From assembly GCF_003172915.1 (NCBI RefSeq), contig NZ_QGKU01000032.1, positions 62,001 through 126,000 of the forward strand: 64,000 bases of DNA, read 5' to 3'. Source of the DNA: Meridianimarinicoccus roseus (GTDB taxonomy: Bacteria; Pseudomonadota; Alphaproteobacteria; Rhodobacterales; Rhodobacteraceae). Both the position numbers and the translations under genes were made by a program. Numbering within the stretch: the first letter of the stretch is position 1; every line of letters starts with the position of its first letter. Below the pieces are notes generated by a model. The model saw nothing but the letters and a program-made list of their open reading frames with translations, was not told where the DNA came from and searched no databases. This document shows, in pieces, positions 21,518 to 29,003 of this stretch.

Positions 21518-22330
21518 ATGGACGACACGATCAGGGACCGCGGGCTCGTGCTTCTAGGCTGCGGCAAGATGGGCTCCGCGATGCTGGCGGGCTGGCTCGA
21601 TGGCGGGCTTCCCGCCGCCTCCGTATGGGTGCGGGACCCGAACCCGTCGGACTGGCTGCGTAGCCTTGCCGGGCTGAACCTGAACACCGACCTGCCGGAC
21701 GCCCCCGCGATGGTGCTGATCGCGGTAAAGCCGCAAATGATGGGCGATGCGCTGCCAGCGCTTCAGGCGCTTGGGAATGGCGACACGGTGTTCCTGTCGG
21801 TTGCGGCCGGCGTGCCCATCGCGCGCTACGCCGACCTTCTTGGCGCCCGCACCCCGATCATTCGCGCCATGCCGAACACCCCGGCCGCCGTGGGCCGTGG
21901 CATCACCGCGCTGATCGGCAACGCCCATGTCAGCCCGATCGCGCTGGACCGGGCCGAAGCGCTTCTGCGCGCCGTGGGCCAGACCGTGCGGCTGGAGGAC
22001 GAATCGCAGATGGACGCGGTGACCGCCGTATCCGGCAGCGGCCCCGCCTACGTCTTTCACATGATCGAGGCGCTCGCCGCCGCCGCCGAGGCCGAGGGAC
22101 TTGCCCCCGACCTGGCGCTGCACCTCGCGCAGGCCACCGTCGCGGGCGCGGGCGCACTGGCCGAAGGCGCCCCCGAAACCCCGTCGCAACTTCGCGAGAA
22201 CGTCACCAGCCCGAACGGCACCACCGCCGCCGGGCTTGCGGTCCTGATGGACCCGGCCACCGGCCTGCCGCCACTCATGCGCGCCACGGTGAAGGCCGCC
22301 GCCGAGCGCTCGCGCGAGTTGGGCCAATGA
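21518..22330 (+). CDS. proC: Pyrroline-5-carboxylate reductase
   Basis: ProC reduces pyrroline-5-carboxylate to proline with NAD(P)H. The 270-residue product has the dinucleotide motif LVLLGCGKMGSAMLAGWL, the AVKPQMMGD loop, RAMPNTPAAVGRG, and the C-terminal dimer domain with AVSGSGPAYVFHMIEALA and LRENVTSPNGTTAAGL. The start at 21518 has an AGGAGA eight bases upstream; the longer frame upstream is non-coding. Its stop overlaps the csaA-like start (ATGA), so the two are translated together. Confidence 0.97.
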   Translation: MDDTIRDRGLVLLGCGKMGSAMLAGWLDGGLPAASVWVRDPNPSDWLRSLAGLNLNTDLPDAPAMVLIAVKPQMMGDALPALQALGNGDTVFLSVAAGVPIARYADLLGARTPIIRAMPNTPAAVGRGITALIGNAHVSPIALDRAEALLRAVGQTVRLEDESQMDAVTAVSGSGPAYVFHMIEALAAAAEAEGLAPDLALHLAQATVAGAGALAEGAPETPSQLRENVTSPNGTTAAGLAVLMDPATGLPPLMRATVKAAAERSRELGQ

Positions 22331-22686
22331 CCGCACCCGCCGCGCCCGCGCCCGCCATCACCTTCGACGATTTCCTCAAACTCGACATCCGCGTCGGACG
22401 CATCGTGCAGGCCGACCCATTCCCCGAGGCGCGCAAACCCGCCATCAAGCTGCGCGTCGATTTCGGCGACCCGATCGGTGTGCGTAAAAGCTCTGCACAG
22501 ATCACCGCCCACTACAGCCCCGATGCACTGGTCGGTCGACAGGTGCTGGCGGTCGTCAACTTCCCGCCCCGCCAGATCGGCAAGTTCCTGTCCGAAGTGC
22601 TGGTGCTCGGCGTGCCCGACGCGGAAGGAGAGGTCGTGCTGATCGCACCGGACCTACCCGTGCCCGAAGGCGGGCGGCTCTACTGA
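22327..22686 (+). CDS. csaA: CsaA-like tRNA-binding domain protein
   Basis: A 119-residue single-domain OB-fold protein. ITFDDFLKLDIRVGRIVQAD is the typical CsaA start, followed by ARKPAIKLRVDFGDPIGVRKSSAQIT and a C-terminal VVNFPPRQIGKFLSEVLVLG. CsaA has been described as a secretion-associated chaperone in Bacillus and binds tRNA through this fold. Its role in alphaproteobacteria is not established. It overlaps the proC stop by four bases and converges on tdk, with four bases between the stops. Confidence 0.92.
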   Translation: MTAPAAPAPAITFDDFLKLDIRVGRIVQADPFPEARKPAIKLRVDFGDPIGVRKSSAQITAHYSPDALVGRQVLAVVNFPPRQIGKFLSEVLVLGVPDAEGEVVLIAPDLPVPEGGRLY

Positions 22687-22690
22687 CGGG

Positions 22691-23287
22691 TTACTGCGCG
22701 GGCACCACGTCCGGGCCCACCGCCTCGCGCCAATGCCGACGGCAGAGCGAGATATAGCTCTCGTTCCCGCCGATCTGCACTTGCGCGCCGTCGGTCACCA
22801 CCGCGCCATCCTCGTTCCGGCGCACCACCATCGTGGCCTTGCGACCGCAATGGCAGATCGTGCGGATCTCGCGCAGATCGTCCGCCAGCGCCAGAAGCGC
22901 GGCCGATCCCGGAAACAGCCCGCCCCGAAAATCCACCCGCAACCCGTAAGCCATCACCGGTACGTTCAGATCGTCCACAACGCGCGCCAGTTGCCAGACC
23001 TGCGCGCGGGTCAGGAACTGCGCCTCGTCGATGAACACGCAGGCCACCGGGCAAACCTCCTGCCGGGCGGCGATTCGCGCGAACAGGTCGTCCCCGTCCT
23101 CGAAAACCTCGGCCTCCGCGCCGATGCCGATCCGGCTGCCGATGCGCCCCGCGCCCGCGCGCCCGTCCAGCGCGGCGGTCAGCAGCACCGGCTCCATTCC
23201 CCGTTCGCGGTAGTTGTGCGCGGCCTGAAGCAGCAACGTCGACTTGCCAGCGTTCATGGTGGAATAGTGGAAATACAACTTGGCCAT
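22691..23287 (-). CDS. tdk: Thymidine kinase
   Basis: Tdk phosphorylates thymidine in nucleotide salvage. The 198-residue product has the P-loop YFHYSTMNAGKSTLLLQAA, the Walker B-like VFIDEAQFLT, the lasso region with zinc ligands in ICHCGRKATMVVR and CRRHW, and GNESYISLC near the thymidine site. The ATG at 23287 gives MAKLYFHYSTMNAGKS as in other bacterial type II enzymes; an upstream ATG would add 12 unrelated residues. It stands alone on the minus strand between two gene pairs. Confidence 0.96.
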   Translation of the reverse strand: MAKLYFHYSTMNAGKSTLLLQAAHNYRERGMEPVLLTAALDGRAGAGRIGSRIGIGAEAEVFEDGDDLFARIAARQEVCPVACVFIDEAQFLTRAQVWQLARVVDDLNVPVMAYGLRVDFRGGLFPGSAALLALADDLREIRTICHCGRKATMVVRRNEDGAVVTDGAQVQIGGNESYISLCRRHWREAVGPDVVPAQ

Positions 23288-23371
23288 GCGGGCCGGATTA
23301 GCGCCCGCTGACCACAGGGGCAAGCGTCCGAAGGCCGCGGCACGCCGCCCCCGGACGCTTCGGCAAGCCCG

Positions 23372-23686
23372 TCAGCGGCCCAGCCGCTCCGACACGTCGG
23401 CGGCGAAATCCTCGTAGCGGCGCAGCGACTTGACATCGACCTGGACGAGATTGCCCATCTTTTGCATGATCGGCAGGTCGAACAGGATACGGTCCAGATC
23501 GTCGGGCGTATCGACATTGACGATTGCCAGCACCTTGCGCTCGCCCACGACCTTCCACAGGTCCACGACGACCCCCGCACCCTTGGCGCCCAGCGCCGCC
23601 TCTGCCTCTTCGGCCCAGACCTTGAACAGCCCCTGCTGCCCCATGTCCGAGCTGTATTCCACCGTGAAATCAAGACGGTAAAGCAT
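23372..23686 (-). CDS. Muconolactone isomerase-like (dimeric alpha-beta barrel) protein
   Basis: A 104-residue protein starting MLYRLDFTVEYSSDMGQQGL, with VVDLWKVVGERKVLAIVNVD and a later DRILFDLPIMQKMGNLVQVD. This matches the muconolactone delta-isomerase / YCII-like barrel fold. No aromatic catabolism genes are nearby, so an actual isomerase role is doubtful. The ATG at 23686 has a strong AGGGAGGG upstream; a longer frame adds 34 residues without family character. It is divergent from the AT-rich gene at 23867. Confidence 0.7.
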   Translation of the reverse strand: MLYRLDFTVEYSSDMGQQGLFKVWAEEAEAALGAKGAGVVVDLWKVVGERKVLAIVNVDTPDDLDRILFDLPIMQKMGNLVQVDVKSLRRYEDFAADVSERLGR

Positions 23687-23866
23687 GTTCCCTCCCTTTC
23701 CCGCATCGCCCAGCAGCCGACGGGACACGGGGCGCGCACTGCGTCCTCCACGCAAGCGGTCCCCACGAGTGAGCCTAGCAGACGCCAAAACCGCAAAGAA
23801 GCACGCATGCAGGATTCACACACACAGGCTGGACCAGACTGCAGGATACCCCTAAGGATTCGAGAC

Positions 23867-24564
23867 ATGCACAAGCCCATTCAGAAGAGACGCCTCTTTT
23901 CCCTTCTATTGAACTTCCCGCTAGGCGTTCTTTGCGGGGCAATACTCAGTCTAGCAATGGCGTGGCTGATCGACGCCACTACCAACCCCACAATAGAAAA
24001 AATTGTAACTCAGAATTTCGGCTCAATAGTTGCATTCATTACGGCCTCGATTGCTTTGGTTGGAGTTGCCGCAAACATAGAGAACCAGAACAGCCTCAAA
24101 GACGAAGAATATCGTCGGCGCTACCGTGCCAGGATAGCGTCACTAAGCATTATCATCGCCGATTGCAATGAGAAGGCAAAAGAGGGAATCCTTCTACTAT
24201 CGCAGCAAATTTGCCGCGATAATCTCTGGCCGGACCATGAGTTTCCTCACTTTTCGCCAGATTCCTTACGGGTATTCAGAGAACTGATTGAGTTGGCTCG
24301 GACGAAGACACAGAAATTCACTTCAACAAGCTTCTAACCGCCTATCAAATTGCGACCTCGCGATGGAAAGATTATTTGAAAAATCAGCGGGGAAAATGCT
24401 CCATTATTACAAGCGGGAATCTCAAGAGCGAAATACTTTTACTGGCATATATTTCATTGCTAATGCAACGAATGTACCCCTTAGCAAGGCGGGAAAGCGA
24501 AAGGCTGTATCAAGACATTTCTTCTAGCGATTTGCAAGCATCCCTGCGTGGAAGCATTGTTTGA
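23867..24564 (+). pseudogene. Frameshifted AT-rich membrane protein gene of unknown function
   Basis: An ATG at 23867 with an AAGGA eight bases upstream opens a frame encoding two membrane helices (about residues 11-34 and 52-73), then a charged helical region. The frame stops at 24337 after an out-of-character tail. At 24299-24301 the sequence switches to a second frame (DEDTEIHFNKLLTAYQIATS onward) that continues well to 24564. One missing G in CTCGG would explain it, giving about 232 residues. A third segment in the first frame (VEALFDSREMNNVMNSFTD) runs to a TAG at 24646, so a compensating second shift is possible. The region is strikingly AT-rich with AAA, ATA and TTA codons, which suggests transfer. 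No family is recognised. Confidence 0.65.
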
Positions 24565-24683
24565 TTCGCGGGAAATGAACAACGTCATGAACAGCTTCAC
24601 AGACAGGGACTTTAGAGTTGCTCTTGGAATTTATCGTGATTGGTAGACCCGCGGCCAAAACACCGTGACAACCCCCTTGCCAG

Positions 24684-24761
24684 CCGCCCGCCTCCTGCCG
24701 TAAACGCGGTGGTGGGACACCCTTCCCCAACGAAGGGCATATATCTGGAAGGATACCAGCG
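24684..24761 (+). ncRNA. Structured 5' leader of serC (serC-motif candidate)
   Basis: Two hairpins lie directly before serC. The first pairs CCCGCC (24687-24692) with GGTGGG (24711-24716). The second pairs CCCTTC with GAAGGG around CCCAAC (24720-24737) and is followed by the ribosome site AAGGAT. A conserved serC RNA motif has been reported upstream of serC in alphaproteobacteria, and the position fits. I assign it by position and stem pattern, not by a covariance model. Confidence 0.5.
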
Positions 24762-25916
24762 ATGGTTACCACGCACCCCGCGACGCGGCCCGCGAATCCG
24801 CGGTTCTCCTCTGGCCCCTGTGCCAAACTCCCCAACTGGACTCTCGATGCCCTGAAGGATGCACCGCTTGGCCGGTCGCACCGCGCGGCCGTCGGCAAGG
24901 CGAAGCTGAAAGCCGCCATCGACCGCACCCGCGCCATTCTCGGCGTGCCCGAAGACTACCGCATCGGCATCGTGCCCGCCTCCGACACCGGCGCCTATGA
25001 AATGGCCATGTGGACCATGCTGGGCCAGCGCCCGGTGGAAATGGTCGCCTGGGAAAGCTTCGGCGCGGGCTGGGTCACCGACGCGGTGAAACAGCTCAAG
25101 CTCGACGCCCGCGTGCACGAAGCCGCGTATGGCGAGATCGTCGACATGGCCGCGCTCGATTACGATCGCGACGTGTGCTTTACGTGGAACGGCACCACCT
25201 CGGGCGTGCGGATGCCGGACGGCAGCGCGATCCCAGCAGATCGCGGCGGGCTGACGCTGTGCGACGCGACCTCCGCCGCCTTCGCGATGGACCTGCCCTG
25301 GGAGAAGCTCGACGTGACCACCTTCTCCTGGCAGAAGGTGCTGGGCGGCGAGGCCGCGCACGGCATGCTGATCCTCAGCCCCCGCGCGGTCGAGCGGCTG
25401 GAAAGCTACACCCCGGCCTGGCCGCTGCCCAAGATCTTCCGCCTGACCAAGGGCGGCAAGCTGAACGAGGGCATCTTCCGCGGCGAGACGATCAACACTC
25501 CCTCCATGCTTTGTGTCGAGGATTACCTCGTCGCGCTGGACTGGGCCGAAAGCCTGGGCGGCCTGCCCGCGCTGATCGAACGGTCCGATGCGAACTACGG
25601 CGAGATCGCGGCCTTCGTGGAAGAACACGACTGGATCGATTTCCTCGCTGCGGACCCTGCGACCCGCTCCACCACCTCGGTCTGCCTGAAATTCACCGAC
25701 GACCGGATCACCGACGGCGCCGCCTTCGCCAAGGCCGTCGCCAAGCGGCTGGAAGCCGAAGGCGTCGGGCTTGACATGGGCGCCTATCGGGACGCGCCGG
25801 CGGGCCTGCGCATCTGGTGCGGCTCGACGGTGGAAACCGCCGATGTCGCGGCGCTTATGCCGTGGGTCGAATGGGCCTTCCACGCCGAGCTTGAGGAGCA
25901 GGCGAAGGCCGCCTGA
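24762..25916 (+). CDS. serC: Phosphoserine aminotransferase
   Basis: SerC converts 3-phosphohydroxypyruvate and glutamate to phosphoserine, using pyridoxal phosphate. The 384-residue product belongs to the alphaproteobacterial/archaeal-like SerC branch. Visible features are [15 protein letters not shown] near the start, [33 protein letters not shown], and the PLP lysine in [21 protein letters not shown] precedes the ATG. serA follows after 144 bases on the same strand, giving the first two steps of the phosphorylated serine route. The third enzyme, serB, is 37 kb downstream. Confidence 0.97.
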   Translation: MVTTHPATRPANPRFSSGPCAKLPNWTLDALKDAPLGRSHRAAVGKAKLKAAIDRTRAILGVPEDYRIGIVPASDTGAYEMAMWTMLGQRPVEMVAWESFGAGWVTDAVKQLKLDARVHEAAYGEIVDMAALDYDRDVCFTWNGTTSGVRMPDGSAIPADRGGLTLCDATSAAFAMDLPWEKLDVTTFSWQKVLGGEAAHGMLILSPRAVERLESYTPAWPLPKIFRLTKGGKLNEGIFRGETINTPSMLCVEDYLVALDWAESLGGLPALIERSDANYGEIAAFVEEHDWIDFLAADPATRSTTSVCLKFTDDRITDGAAFAKAVAKRLEAEGVGLDMGAYRDAPAGLRIWCGSTVETADVAALMPWVEWAFHAELEEQAKAA

Positions 25917-26060
25917 CCCGGCCCGGGGCCGGTTGTCTGACTCTCTTTTTCCCTGATCGCAGCGCGGGCCCGTCGCGGGCCCGTCGGCTCCACGGCTTCG
26001 CCGTGTTCCCCACGGACTCCGACAGGACTCCTACACCGCATTTTTTGAAGGAACGCCCTA

Positions 26061-27656
26061 ATGGCTCCCAAGGTACTCGTCTCTGACAAGCTGTCCGAAA
26101 CCGCCGTACAGATCTTCCGCGACCGCGGAATCGAGGTGGATTTCATGCCCGACCTGGGCAAGGACAAGGAAAAGCTGCTTTCCATTATCGACCAGTATGA
26201 CGGACTCGCGATCCGCTCCGCGACCAAGGCGACCGCGAAGCTGATCGAGGCGGGCACGCGGCTCAAGGTCATCGGCCGCGCCGGGATCGGCGTGGATAAT
26301 GTTGATATTCCAGCGGCTTCGCGGAAAGGCGTGATCGTGATGAACACGCCCTTCGGCAACATGATCACCACCGCCGAGCACGCGATCGCCATGATGTTCG
26401 CCGTCGCACGCCAGATCCCCGAGGCGTCCGCCTCCACCCATGCCGGCAAGTGGGAAAAGTCCCGTTTCATGGGCGTGGAGCTGACCGGCAAGACGTTGGG
26501 TGTGATCGGCGCGGGCAATATCGGCGGCATCGTGTGCGACCGCGCCCGCGGCCTGCACATGAAAGTCGTCGCCTACGATCCGTTCCTGTCCGAAGACCGC
26601 GCCAAGAAACTCGGCGTGACGAAAGTCGATCTCGACGAGCTGCTTCAGCGCGCTGATTTCATCACGCTTCACGTCCCGAAAACCGAGAAGACGGCGAACA
26701 TCCTGTCGCGCGAGGCGATCGCCAAGATGAAGAAGGGCGTGCGGATCATCAACTGCGCACGCGGCGGTCTTGTGGATGAAGAGGCGCTGGCAGAGGCGCT
26801 GAAATCCGGACATGTCGCAGGCGCGGCCTTCGATGTGTTCGCGGTGGAACCCGCAACCGAAAACGTTCTTTTCAACCTGCCCAACGTGGTCTGCACCCCG
26901 CATCTCGGCGCCGCCACCACCGAGGCGCAGGAAAACGTCGCCCTTCAGGTCGCCGAACAGATGTCGGACTACTTGTTGACCGGCGCGGTGCAGAACGCGC
27001 TCAACATGCCGTCCGTCACCGCCGAGGAGGCCGCCGTCATGGGCCCCTGGGTCAAACTGGCCGAACATCTTGGCAGCTTCGTGGGGCAGATGACGGACGA
27101 ACCGGTGAAGGCGATCAACGTGCTTTATGACGGGCGCGTATCGAAGATGAATCTGGATGCGCTGAACTGCGCGACGCTGGCGGGGTTCATGAAAGCCACC
27201 AACCCCGACGTGAACATGGTTTCGGCCCCGGTGATCGCGCAGGAGCGTGGTATCAAGCTGTCGCGCACCACGCAGGACAAGTCCGGCGTGTTCGATGCCT
27301 ACATCAAGCTGACAGTGGAAACAGACACCCGTACCCGCACCATCGCAGGGACCGTGTTCAGCGACGGCAAGCCGCGCTTCATCCAGATCAAGGGCATCAA
27401 CATCGATGCCGAGGTGGGGGCGCACATGCTTTACACCACAAACCGCGACGTGCCGGGCATCATCGGCACGCTGGGCAAGACGCTGGGCGAGCACAAGGTC
27501 AACATCGCCAACTTCACGCTGGGCCGGACCAAGTCCGGCGAGGACGCGATCGCGCTTCTGTATCTCGACGATCAGCCGCACGAGGCCTGCCTGACCGCGC
27601 TCACGGACACCGGCCTGTTCCAGCAGGTCCGCCCACTGCGCTTCGACGCCGCCTGA
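26061..27656 (+). CDS. serA: D-3-phosphoglycerate dehydrogenase
   Basis: SerA oxidises 3-phosphoglycerate to phosphohydroxypyruvate, the entry to serine synthesis. The 531-residue long-form product has the substrate domain (GLAIRSATKATAKLIEAG), the NAD motif TLGVIGAGNIGGIVCDRARG, the Arg/Glu/His set around INCARGGLVDEEAL, PNVVCTPHLGAATTEAQ, an intervening ASB domain and a C-terminal ACT domain (NRDVPGIIGTLGKTLGEH) that often binds serine. GAAGGA precedes the ATG. The serC-serA gap holds an 11-base tandem repeat (GCGGGCCCGTC twice) but no gene. Confidence 0.98.
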   Translation: MAPKVLVSDKLSETAVQIFRDRGIEVDFMPDLGKDKEKLLSIIDQYDGLAIRSATKATAKLIEAGTRLKVIGRAGIGVDNVDIPAASRKGVIVMNTPFGNMITTAEHAIAMMFAVARQIPEASASTHAGKWEKSRFMGVELTGKTLGVIGAGNIGGIVCDRARGLHMKVVAYDPFLSEDRAKKLGVTKVDLDELLQRADFITLHVPKTEKTANILSREAIAKMKKGVRIINCARGGLVDEEALAEALKSGHVAGAAFDVFAVEPATENVLFNLPNVVCTPHLGAATTEAQENVALQVAEQMSDYLLTGAVQNALNMPSVTAEEAAVMGPWVKLAEHLGSFVGQMTDEPVKAINVLYDGRVSKMNLDALNCATLAGFMKATNPDVNMVSAPVIAQERGIKLSRTTQDKSGVFDAYIKLTVETDTRTRTIAGTVFSDGKPRFIQIKGINIDAEVGAHMLYTTNRDVPGIIGTLGKTLGEHKVNIANFTLGRTKSGEDAIALLYLDDQPHEACLTALTDTGLFQQVRPLRFDAA

Positions 27657-27672
27657 CCGCGCGGCCACCGCC

Positions 27673-27707
27673 GCCCCCTGCGCCGTGACATCCAAGTTGC
27701 AGGGGGC
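27673..27707. repeat. Nine-base inverted repeat between serA and the thiolase gene
   Basis: GCCCCCTGC and GCAGGGGGC are perfect complements separated by 17 bases. No T-run follows, so it is not a standard terminator. It could be a serA 3' structure or part of the thiolase 5' region. Confidence 0.4.
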
Positions 27708-27751
27708 CGGCAGGCCTGTAGGGTCCGCTCCGTCTGGGGGAGGACCTTTTC

Positions 27752-28927
27752 ATGCAAGGCGTCGTCATACTGAGCGGCGCACGTACCGCCATCGGCACTT
27801 TCGGGGGCAGCCTTGCGGGCACGCCCGCCACCGAGAACGCGACCGTCGCCGCCAAGGCCGCGCTCGACTGCGCCGGGCTGGACCCCGCCCGAGTCGGCCA
27901 GTTTGTCATGGGCCACGTTATCAACACCGAACCGCGTGACATGTATCTCAGCCGCGTTGCCGCGATGGGCGCGGGCATTCCGGGCACCACGCCCGCCATG
28001 AACGTCAACCGCCTGTGCGGGTCGGGCCTGCAGGCCGTGGTGTCGGCGGTGCAGGCACTGACGATGGGCGACGCCGACTTCGCGCTTGCCGGCGGTGCCG
28101 AAAGCATGAGCCGTTCACCCTATGCGCTGCCCGCCGCCCGCTGGGGTCAGAAGATGGGCGACGCGACCGCCGTGGACATGATGGTGGGCGCGCTCAGCTG
28201 CCCCTTCGGCACCGGCCACATGGGCGTGACGGCCGAGAACGTTGTATCCGAACACCAGATCAGCCGCTCCGACCAGGACGCTTTCGCCGTCGAAAACCGG
28301 GCACGGGCTGCACGGGCGATCGCGGAAGGACGCTTCGACAGCCAGATCGTGCCGGTCGAGGTGACAGTGAAGCGCGACACGGTCGCGTTTTCGGTGGACG
28401 AGCATCCCAAGGCCAGCACGGCCGACCAGCTGGCCGGGCTGCGCCCCGTGTTCCGCAAGGACGGCACCGTCACCGCGGGCAACGCGTGGGGGATCAACGA
28501 CGGGGCGGCGGCGCTGGTGCTGGCCAACGCGCAGGCTGCGTCGGATGCCGGGCTGGCACCTCGCGCGCGCATTCTCGGCTATGCCCATGCAGGGGTCCGC
28601 TCCGAGGTCATGGGCCTTTGCCCGATCCCGGCCGTGCAGGCGCTGCTGGACCGGACCGGCCTGTCCGTCGGCGATTTCGACGTGATCGAAGCGAACGAAG
28701 CGTTCGCGGCGCAGGCGCTGGCGGTGTCCCGCGCGCTGGGGCTGGCCCCGGAGCGTGTGAACCCGAATGGCGGGGCGATCGATCTGGGGCATCCTGTCGG
28801 TGCCAGCGGCGCCATCATTTTGATCAAGGCGCTGCATGAGCTGGAACGGATCGACGGGCAGCGCGCGCTGGCCACGATGTGTATCGGCGGCGGTCAGGGC
28901 ATCTCCGTGGCGATCGAAAGGATCTAG
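27752..28927 (+). CDS. Acetyl-CoA acetyltransferase / beta-ketothiolase family
   Basis: A 391-residue thiolase, which condenses or cleaves acyl-CoA in PHB synthesis or fatty-acid metabolism. It shows the nucleophile Cys89 in [30 protein letters not shown] with the catalytic His, and CIGGGQG with the second Cys. It resembles BktB-like enzymes. The motif usually read AGNASG is AGNAWG here, with Trp246 in the place of the serine (Ser247 of the Zoogloea enzyme) near the CoA pantetheine. GGGGGAGG precedes the ATG. Neighbours give no pathway context. Confidence 0.92.
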   Translation: MQGVVILSGARTAIGTFGGSLAGTPATENATVAAKAALDCAGLDPARVGQFVMGHVINTEPRDMYLSRVAAMGAGIPGTTPAMNVNRLCGSGLQAVVSAVQALTMGDADFALAGGAESMSRSPYALPAARWGQKMGDATAVDMMVGALSCPFGTGHMGVTAENVVSEHQISRSDQDAFAVENRARAARAIAEGRFDSQIVPVEVTVKRDTVAFSVDEHPKASTADQLAGLRPVFRKDGTVTAGNAWGINDGAAALVLANAQAASDAGLAPRARILGYAHAGVRSEVMGLCPIPAVQALLDRTGLSVGDFDVIEANEAFAAQALAVSRALGLAPERVNPNGGAIDLGHPVGASGAIILIKALHELERIDGQRALATMCIGGGQGISVAIERI

Positions 28928-29003
28928 AGACGGTTCGCCCCCGTTCACGGCCTGTTCAGAAAAACCCGGCACAGTCGCCCGCAACGAATTGGCCGGAGCG
29001 GAC

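Noticed and set aside
23815-23830. Short CA dinucleotide run before the AT-rich gene
   Set aside because: Only a few units; no sign of a mobile-element end or attachment site.
25917-26060. Hairpin CCGGCC/GGCCGG and later T5 after serC as a terminator
   Set aside because: The T run is about 15 bases from the stem, so it does not fit an intrinsic terminator; serC-serA are probably one transcript.
26058-27695. 545-codon minus-strand frame opposite serA
   Set aside because: It mirrors the serA codons; the serA product is full length with all motifs.
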